Source of the DNA: Diphasiastrum complanatum
Lineage: Eukaryota > Streptophyta > Lycopodiopsida > Lycopodiales > Lycopodiaceae
DNA length: 64,000 bases
Direction: 5' to 3'
NCBI GenBank assembly: GCA_029204225.1
Contig: CM055111.1
Span: 44,061,815-44,125,814 of the forward strand
In this document: one piece after another, positions 59,901-64,000 of the stretch
Layout: each line of letters starts with the position of its first letter
How positions within the stretch are numbered: position 1 is the first letter of the stretch
Notes under the pieces: model-generated
Seen by the model: only the letters and a program-made list of their open reading frames with translations
What the model was told of the DNA's origin: nothing
The model's database searches: none
Position numbers and translations under genes: made by a program

Positions 59901-61754
59901 AAATCTGAAAAATAGGACAGCAGCAGACTAACAGAAGTAGGATAAACCTACACGGATGTGGGCGACCTAAAAGCAGCCCCGAAGAAGATAATTAATGGTG
60001 CCTTCCTGCAACCTGAAAAATCAGCAAACAACAACCTGATTTTTGGGCGCCCAAAATCCTATTATCTTCTTTGATGTGTGGCGCCCTCCTGCAAAACGAA
60101 AAAGAGTCAAAATTGAACGAATTTTCACTCCAAAAAATCAGCAAAGGTGCTGAATTTTTGTGATCCCTAAGTGAAGACGATCTCTTTTGGTAGGGCGCCC
60201 TAAATCAAGCATAGAAGATCCATGGCTCTGATACCATGTAGGAAATCAAAGTGCCAAGATCCTTCTACCATTCAATCTCCATACAAGAAGAAGAAGAAGA
60301 AGAAGAAGAAGAGGGAGAGGGTTAGGCGCCCTCAAGGAGAGAGAAAGTAGTAGCAATGCTTGAAAGGGAATGAATTACAAACGAACAATGAGTACATATA
60401 AATAGGCCTTCCAAGGACCTAGACTCTTCCAAACTCTAAGTTCTAGAACCTTCCAAAACCCACTACTAATTATAGGGCACTCCCAAAAGTCAAGATAGGG
60501 TCCCTTAACATAATTAGACTTTACTTGGACCCACGAGTTACCACTAGACCAAAATTGGGTCCAACTTAACTAAAACTATATTAACATGGTCTAAATAATA
60601 AACCTACCCCATGGTTACACAAGTCTCAACCATTTGGGTCAAAGTAACCTATGGGAAACTAACATTATCATTTATTATTTCTAACAATGATCAAATATGC
60701 ATGTACCCCATCACGCAGATCATGTGACTCATTAATGATCGAATAGGCGAATCGATTTGAACCAAAGATCAAGGTTTGGTTCTAATCCGATCACGATTCC
60801 ATGAAATATTAGGGTATGCAACCATAGCACATCTCTAGTTTTGTTAGCATGATTATGTTACTATACGCTCATTGCTTTTGAAAAGAATTAGAAAGATACA
60901 AAATAAATTTGTCCTCTATCTGTCCTTCAAGTTTCAGTACTTGACATTAGTTGTTGGCCCTGTGGGTGAGCTTCTTTTACACATGTTCCCACCCACCTTC
61001 TGTAATTTTGAACTTTCCTGGTTTAGTAGTAGTCATTTCAAAATAGGTGTTGATACCTGTGAGGATTTTACATGGCATTTGGTATTCATCTATTGTAGAT
61101 CTTCGTAGCTTGGTCTAGCTGCTAGATACAAAATTCTTCACAGAAAGGTTTGCCACTCTTCTTGTAGCATGCCTTCTTTATCTGCTTGTGTCAGATCAAG
61201 CCATCTTTCACAACTCTTCCACACATTTATGTACTTCTCAGGTACCAAAGGAAATGCTGTCAACAATGCATAGCATGCACATCTCATCCATCAAAGGCCG
61301 TATCCCAGCTCATTGATCTCAAACCTTAATTAAATAAGAGAGGGATGCTTACCAGCAAAATTAAGGCAGGAGCATCCTCGGAAAGTTTTGTGTTCCACAT
61401 GTCTCCACCCGCCCCTCCAATGGGCCAGTCCAGTGCAACGGTCCCTCCATCTGCCATTCCTAGGCACTCTCGTCTGAACTCAACTGCAGGAAGTGACCGG
61501 AACAATCTTGCAAATATGGATTCCACATGCCCATTGCTGAGAAGCGGAAAGGAAACATAAGAACTCTTGAGAGCTGTAATATGAGAGAGTATTTCTGAGT
61601 TCAGAGAGCTTGAAGCAGCCACTATTTCCAAAGCTCTGCTGCTCCATGACCTGCTCACACTCGCGCACACAACCATCAACAGAATCAGAGGCAGAAGAAC
61701 TCCAAAAATTATTGAGTTGCTGAGCAAGGCAATGGAGGTTCTCATCTGCTTCAT
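36380..61754 (-). CDS. EMB8-like alpha/beta hydrolase, eight exons, 406 residues
   Basis: Exons on the minus strand are 61754-61353, 51131-51003, 38426-38295, 37997-37855, 37613-37516, 37213-37119, 36973-36920 and 36547-36380. All junctions are GT-AG and phases agree, giving 1221 bp. Residues 8-30 form a hydrophobic segment, a likely membrane anchor. The hydrolase fold follows, with PGLTGGSGDTYVRH (from 135), nucleophile Ser209 in GWSLG, acid Asp337 in ETDPIAP and His366 in TGGHLGWVAG. Length and motifs match plant EMB8/YheT-type esterases, whose substrates are poorly known; I infer a lipid- or ester-cleaving enzyme. Introns 1 and 2 (10,221 and 12,576 bp) are full of transposons, but the frame is intact, so the gene is probably functional. 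The N-terminus is least certain: the frame stays open upstream to 61913. Confidence 0.92.
38427..39619 (-). other. Intron 2, exon-proximal part
   Basis: Non-coding. Pieces of intron sequence near 38460-38540 are locally duplicated (AAAAGTGGTTGA..ATGAGGTAAC / AAAGTGGTTGATAAGAGGTAAC). No transposon is recognised before 39620. Confidence 0.5.
39638..43604 (+). pseudogene. E4 copia gag-pol, stops and frameshifts
   Basis: Gag starts mid-domain at WKFKMKTVLMAKELYNVV. The knuckle is FCRYCK.NNHEIQDC (about 40305-40350, one stop inside). The protease is WFLDSGATQHMT (about 40493). The integrase has LGHLN, VHSDICGP, LRSDNGGEY and QSNGLAERKNRT. RT has DCKWIFKVKYNANG and YVDDTLLFS (about 42608). RNase H has DNRKSTSGFTF, ALSSTEAEY and HSRSKHIEIRYQYI. 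Breaks include TAA at 39983, TGA at 40892-40894 (Trp expected), TAG at 43143-43145 (Trp expected) and frameshifts near 40750, 41280 and 42455. Confidence 0.92.
43603..43611 (+). promoter_or_regulatory. E4 polypurine tract
   Basis: AAGGGGGGG directly before the TG that starts the 3' LTR. Confidence 0.85.
44037..44384 (+). repeat. Tandem duplication of about 175 bp in the E4 LTR
   Basis: Unit 1 is 44037-44213 and unit 2 is 44214-44384. Both start AACATGCCCGCCATCATAG and end CTCATTGG. Divergence between them is moderate, including a C-run expansion in unit 2. A third partial copy may begin at 44385. Confidence 0.9.
44419..44486 (+). repeat. (GA)34 microsatellite
   Basis: Pure GA run of 68 bp in the E4 3' LTR. 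Confidence 0.97.
44859..44925 (+). repeat. (AG)n microsatellite, 67 bp
   Basis: Pure AG run about 370 bp past the previous one. It may be an LTR end or flank. Confidence 0.97.
44926..45469. other. Intron 2 spacer, no feature recognised
   Basis: No coding motif. It may include the outer part of the E5 LTR. Confidence 0.4.
45470..46253 (-). repeat. E5 3' LTR, outer end approximate
   Basis: Begins TGTCAATAATAG on the minus strand immediately after AAGAGGGAG. No second copy is present, so the other end is a guess. Confidence 0.5.
46255..47520 (-). pseudogene. E5 RT-RNase H fragment
   Basis: Reads MTSIRLLLAYATQYNLEIHQ and VKTAFLRGDLE, then a deletion. It resumes near RAWYKKLDGLLKSLDFNPTQ, the catalytic IFVDDSLMIG (about 47225, after a frameshift), LGEATKCLGLEIK, RPDLAFSVYALSQF, RNase H SDASWASCKDDSKSITG and SSCEAEYVAASK, and KAKHIPLKYHHIRDLI. 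Several breaks. Confidence 0.85.
47527..47640 (+). repeat. Short tandem duplication next to E5
   Basis: GTCATTCATCAAATAGAAGCTG occurs at about 47533 and 47580, about 47 bp apart, with a third partial TCATTCATCAAATC near 47620. Confidence 0.8.
48010..50130 (-). mobile_element. LINE (non-LTR retrotransposon) remnant in intron 2
   Basis: On the minus strand an ORF1-like part comes first (LRDFKVLNVRVRGVPDSQDA, then TLIICFKSKEERTKILR and GTLIFLDEDLT). The endonuclease follows (GGVACLYRDSLQPIIDLF, YLAICYFPP, GDFNAKTSS at about 49225-49250, SVVDYFMGSPSLIP), then a linker (PQPWYDDICKQL, LLYSSSSGAFW) and the pre-RT segment VSFAIEKMKTLRGQDIEDLE. RT itself is absent: the similarity stops near 48030. 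Frameshifts are frequent. The order and the GDFNA motif support a LINE; the clade is not determined. Confidence 0.78.
50131..51002. other. Intron 2 close to exon 2, no feature recognised
   Basis: A 73-codon minus-strand frame (50589-50368) has no recognised motif and is probably fortuitous. Confidence 0.4.
51003..51131 (-). CDS. EMB8-like hydrolase exon 2
   Basis: 43 codons between TTTACAG| and CAG|GTCCGA. It encodes the oxyanion-loop region PGLTGGSGDTYVRHFLVRAR and FNSRGCAASPVTSPQ. It continues exon 1 (..ALILL) in phase 0 and leads into exon 3 (FYSAS..) in phase 0. It is isolated by more than 10 kb on either side. Confidence 0.92.
51132..54049. other. Intron 1, unassigned part
   Basis: Near 51700-51970 the words AATCATAGCT and CGTAGCTTGAAA recur (degenerate). 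Minus-strand frames at 53530-53028 include AEYKDTMKVACKAIL..GRLLEDIN, weakly like a copia RNase H, but the rest does not fit. No firm gene. Confidence 0.35.
53833..53856 (+). repeat. (AG)12 microsatellite
   Basis: 24-bp pure AG run in intron 1. Confidence 0.95.
54346..54787. mobile_element. hAT-type MITE, 442 bp, with 8-bp target duplication
   Basis: Both ends carry the terminal inverted repeat CAATGTTTC, which fits the hAT YARNG end rule. Identical 8-bp direct repeats CTTCTTAA flank it (54338-54345 and 54788-54795). Removing the element and one repeat restores a continuous copia RT codon series (VVKK then VLYELKQ on the minus strand), so the empty site is directly readable. It has no ORF and contains a (TG)n run (54458-54478) and palindromic GTTTCATTCAATGAAAC near its left end. 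Confidence 0.88.
56000..56189 (-). repeat. E6 5' LTR fragment
   Basis: The plus strand ends CTTCTAACA. It shares GGTTACACAGATCTCAACC...GTCATAGTAACCT with the E3 and E2 LTRs (their GGTTACACAAGTCTCAACC...GTCAAAGTAACCT). Only the outer part of the LTR remains. Confidence 0.6.
56190..56641. other. Intron 1 spacer, no feature recognised
   Basis: No coding or repeat structure seen. Confidence 0.4.
56642..56883 (+). repeat. Tandem duplication, 123-bp period
   Basis: CTTATAATGACATGTGGCAC... at 56642 is repeated at 56765 with about one substitution. The array ends at GTACAAGAA, 39 bp before E3. Confidence 0.93.
56923..57349 (-). repeat. E3 3' LTR (427 bp)
   Basis: The plus strand runs TGTAGGAAATC to TTTTTAACA. 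Compared with the 5' LTR it lacks about 24 bp near the TAACA end and has scattered substitutions. It contains an AAG trinucleotide run (about 56973-56997). Confidence 0.93.
57350..57360 (-). promoter_or_regulatory. E3 polypurine tract
   Basis: The minus strand reads TTTAAGGAGGG directly before the 3' LTR TG. It is the same as the tract of E2 (AAGGAGGG). Confidence 0.85.
57529..59401 (-). pseudogene. E3 gag-protease with pol deletion
   Basis: Gag starts at Met 59401 (MAKETELYGSLFDEDRLDGT). It has stops at 59134-59132 (TGA, Arg expected) and near 58775 and a CCHC knuckle CFYCHKEGHTIKYC (about 58655-58610). The last open frame (58545-57529) begins with the protease (WFMDSGATDHMS) and continues through SIKRNLLSIFLIIKQG and FIATGTARDTYKKEASSCFL. 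It then leaves the copia pattern where the integrase HHCC region should start. Near 57700 an adjacent frame matches the integrase-RT linker of E2 (GQQGPILEHFGQP, VAVGQ), so the deletion joins pre-integrase to linker. Confidence 0.88.
59402..60224 (-). other. E3 untranslated leader
   Basis: Non-coding. The words AATCAGCA and GGCGCCCTCCTGCAA (or variants) recur about ten times in total, giving an internally repetitive leader. Confidence 0.6.
60225..60236 (-). promoter_or_regulatory. E3 primer-binding site, initiator tRNA-Met
   Basis: TGGTATCAGAGC on the minus strand, directly adjacent to the 5' LTR. Confidence 0.92.
60237..60686 (-). repeat. E3 5' LTR (450 bp)
   Basis: Runs TGTAGGAAATC to TTCTAACA on the plus strand, with an AAG run at 60284-60312. 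It has about 24 bp (containing AACCTATGGGAAACTAAC) that the 3' LTR lacks. Confidence 0.93.
60692..61352. other. Intron 1 next to exon 1; one protein-like minus fragment
   Basis: On the minus strand about 61290-61145 reads CACYALLTAFPLVPEKYINV then CERWLDLTQADKEG and LQEEWQTFL before a stop. It is protein-like but matches neither the hydrolase nor a family I recognise. Confidence 0.3.
61353..61754 (-). CDS. EMB8-like hydrolase exon 1
   Basis: 134 codons from Met (ATG at 61754-61752) to the donor CTG|GTAAGC. It encodes the hydrophobic N-terminus, then HITALKSSYVSFPLLSNGHV, RLFRSLPAVEFRRECL and DGGTVALDWP, all typical of the family. A second in-frame Met lies at 61745. An alternative upstream exon ending ATGAG|GTATGC near 61835 and spliced into this region cannot be excluded. 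Confidence 0.85.
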
Positions 61755-61768
61755 GCAATTTTGTGCAT
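61751..61768 (-). promoter_or_regulatory. Five-codon uORF overlapping the hydrolase start
   Basis: ATGCACAAAATTGCATGA: its TGA shares bases with the ATG chosen as the start (ATGA overlap). If transcription starts upstream, ribosomes would have to reinitiate or use the second Met at 61745. Confidence 0.4.
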
Positions 61769-61962
61769 GATCAATAAACAGAAGAACATGAAGGATGAAA
61801 TATGTGCCCAAATATAAACGGAAAGCGCATACCTCATTTTTGCTGTCTTTGGTTGGAAAAATAGAATAATTTGTGATTGAAGAGCGAAATGATGAAGGTT
61901 GAGGACAAATCAATATATCTCATGAGACTTTTGAGTACATAAGGTACGCGGGCGCGCGCGCA

Positions 61963-61972
61963 CATATATTTA
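61963..61972 (-). promoter_or_regulatory. Candidate TATA box of the hydrolase gene
   Basis: TAAATATATG on the minus strand, about 210 bp upstream of the start codon, next to a GCGCGC run. The following 180 bp are C/T-rich as expected for a plant 5' leader. No other promoter-like element is evident nearby. Confidence 0.35.
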
Positions 61973-63583
61973 GCCTTATTACCTAAATTGAATTCAGCAA
62001 GTGATTTGTGGCAAAGGTGCTCCACTCACAAGTCACAAATCTTTAAAATTTCACTCTACCAAATTTTTAAAGAATCTAACAATTAGGTTTAGGGCAAAGG
62101 CAATGCTATAATGATAGTGAAATTGTTGGATTGAAAAATAAAAGCTACTTCAAAAAATTATGTGCTTTTTTTTAAGCTTTTTTCTTTTAATTACAAGTCA
62201 TGCTAAATTATTTTGATGATTCATGATTTGTTAGCATTTTAAGTTGTAAGACCTTAAACTATCAAAATCACTACCATAAAACTAATTAGAGTTTTTAGAA
62301 TAGTTTTGCAATTTGTTTTTATCAAAATTGATTTTCATAGCTTTTACTATTTTCTATCGTCTTTAATCTATCAAAACCAATGATCATACCACTAGCATTT
62401 GTGCAAAAGTTTATTCTGATGTTGACCAACATAAGTTTTGAAAACAAGTCTCAAGAAACAAAACTCCAAACAAGCTAAAAAGGGCTAAATTTTGTTATTG
62501 TTCTAGACGGTTCCAATCTACACAACAATTCCACTACAAGTAATCAAGATCATTGATCACCAACTTATTCTGAATTACCATATTTTAATATTCAGAAAGT
62601 ATTTATAATATTCTAGAAATTCACAATAAGTAATCAATCACAACTAGTATTCACGATAAGTATCCAAAGTATTTATCTCTTGGTATTCAAAGTATTCACT
62701 ATCAGTATTTAGAGTATTCAAGAATATTCATGACCAATTCACAATAATCAATATTCAATCTTCAATTTTCAAAGTATTCATTATTCACAATAATCACGAT
62801 CAATATTCAAAGTATTTAGTATTCACAATAATCACGATCAATATTCTTTTCAGTATTTATGTAATCGTCCCCAACCATCAATCGGGTAGCCTCTAGAACG
62901 CATCTCTAAAAAGTCAACCAATTCTTTATCCAATCTGGAAGGCATTTTGTATACGTCCTACAAAAGAAGACATTATCATAGAGTCACCAAATTTTGAAAA
63001 TTTCAAATAGCTATAAAAAAATCACTAACAAAACAATGTTCATGTATGAAAGCATGCAAGAGGTCATATTTCAAAATTCCAAAAACTATATTAAAGGGTA
63101 CATGAAGGTGGCAACAGTGCTTACAAAAACGATAAAGAGTCCAATTATCATCCATCCTCAAAGGCCTTACACACACAATGCCCATCTAAAGAATAGGTTT
63201 AATAAACAATCATAAACTAAAAGCATGACTTGAACAATAGTAAGCATTGAATAGTGCATGACACCAAAAGAACGCCATGATCTATTTCAATCCATTCAAA
63301 ACACACTTAAGCATGCAGAACTCTTTTCTCCATGCTGAAGCAAAGTGTGGAATGCAAAACTCTTTTGCCATACTTATGAATAGAAGTCTCCAAAATCTTT
63401 TCCATTCAACAAATGTCTTGTGCTCCATGCATGCAAGATCAAGATCACTTACATGTTGGGTAATTGAGCCCTTGGCATAGGCCCAAGCCTCAAATGTTAA
63501 GACCACCACCATGTTTTGTCTTTTAACATTGACTTTATTCCAAACTCCATTGAGCAACCTCAACACATAGTCAACCATATTTC
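61973..63583. other. Upstream intergenic region, no gene recognised
   Basis: AT-rich. The only structure is the TATTCA-rich stretch at 62580-62850. Confidence 0.45.
62580..62850 (+). repeat. TATTCA/AAAGTATT-rich degenerate repeats
   Basis: Words such as ATTCAAAGTATT and TATTCACAATAATCACGATC recur. The latter occurs twice about 40 bp apart near 62780 and 62822. Confidence 0.7.
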
Positions 63584-63855
63584 TGGATGCATTAAAAACA
63601 TCAAAAGTTACATCTAAAACTAGTAATGAATTTATAATAAACTATGTTACTATGATTGATGTACAATCAAATACTAAGTTGGGTGCTCTAGAAATGTCAG
63701 AAGTGACATGTAAAGCTACTAAAATTTCTATGATGAACCAGATTTTTAAGATAGAGAAACACAATTTGGGTCCATTAGAAACCTCATAAGTGACATCAAA
63801 ATTTGCTAAAAATTTTATAATGAACTAATTTTATATGATAGATGTAGAATCATAT
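63584..63855 (+). repeat. Three degenerate tandem copies, about 87-97 bp
   Basis: Copies begin near 63584, 63681 and 63768. Each holds a CAT/AAA-type lead, ..AAGT(G/T)ACAT.., a TTTATAATGAACTA-like word and GATAGATGTA.AATCA-like ending. Identity is low to moderate. Confidence 0.65.
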
Positions 63856-63885
63856 ATATAGTTGCCCTGAGCCAAGAATTAAAAC

Positions 63886-64000
63886 TGTTGGATTATTATC
63901 ATTATCACTCTAATTTGATTTTTAATCGACATCCATTCATTTATCCAATTGCTGCATATTTACTCACATTATTGCACAGACTACCAAAAAGCATGTTTAC
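63886..64000 (+). repeat. LTR start of the E4 family, cut by the right edge
   Basis: TGTTGGATTATTATC... shares TGTTGGATT, TTTTAATC.AC.TCCATTCAT and GCTGCATATTTACT with the E4 LTR at 43612. It is probably another element or solo LTR continuing beyond the window. Confidence 0.7.

Larger units (their letters stand above)
56923..60686 (-). mobile_element. Ty1/copia element E3, internally deleted, with perfect target duplication
   Basis: Both LTRs, primer site, gag, protease and purine tract are present. Integrase core, RT and RNase H are gone, leaving 3764 bp. ATGAT flanks both ends (56918-56922 and 60687-60691). It lies in intron 1, same strand as the hydrolase gene. The complete cis signals suggest either deletion after insertion or mobilisation as a short non-autonomous form. 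Confidence 0.93.

Noticed and set aside
61480-61758. 92-codon minus-strand ORF overlapping hydrolase exon 1
   Set aside because: Different frame from the family-matching exon 1 protein; no homology signs.

Overview
The window looks like plant nuclear DNA. It is AT-rich, has spliced genes with GT-AG introns, and is filled with LTR retrotransposons of plant Ty1/copia and Ty3/gypsy type, a LINE, a hAT-type miniature element and long (GA)n tracts. Two copia elements carry a primer site matching initiator tRNA-Met. A TE-rich seed plant is the natural reading; I cannot name the species from sequence alone.

Host genes. One gene is well supported: an EMB8-like alpha/beta hydrolase on the minus strand, from the start codon near 61754 to the stop at 36380. 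Eight exons join in phase to 406 residues with a Ser-Asp-His triad. Exons 3-8 are compact (38426-36380). Exon 2 (51131-51003) sits alone between a 12.6 kb intron 2 and a 10.2 kb intron 1, both packed with transposons. A second, weak host signal is a possible terminal exon at 13375-13437 (+).

Layout. 1-5203: nearly complete copia element E1 (minus), cut by the window edge, with almost identical LTRs and five nonsense codons. 5567-6435: gypsy remnant (+), apparently entered by copia E2 (6567-11145, +). 11146-16640: mostly unassigned. 16640-23000: gypsy fragments, a solo-LTR-like block, a gypsy pol with two protease domains, and tandem LTR-like units holding (GA)n. 23000-29300: motif-rich DNA, an unrecognised coding remnant and copia pieces in the wrong order. 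29300-34740: gypsy gag fragments on both strands, an integrase tail, LTR-like blocks and a 186 bp (GA)n tract. 36380-61754: the hydrolase gene. Intron 2 holds copia E4 (39.6-44.6 kb, +), copia E5 (45.5-47.5 kb, minus) and a LINE (48.0-50.1 kb, minus). Intron 1 holds copia E6 (54.0-56.2 kb, minus) with a hAT MITE inside it, and copia E3 (56923-60686, minus) with a perfect target duplication. 61973-64000: no gene seen; AT-rich repeats and the start of another LTR of the E4 family at the right edge.

How it fits together. The only module likely to be expressed as protein is the hydrolase, whose frame and splice sites are intact although about 23 kb of intron is mostly transposon. Every autonomous element seen is broken by stops, frameshifts or deletions. 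No new defence, biosynthetic or regulatory system was found. The most informative oddities are the transition-type stops in young E1, the internally deleted but once-mobile E3, the clean hAT MITE, the double-protease gypsy remnant and two loci with a recurring TTCGCAT-type motif.
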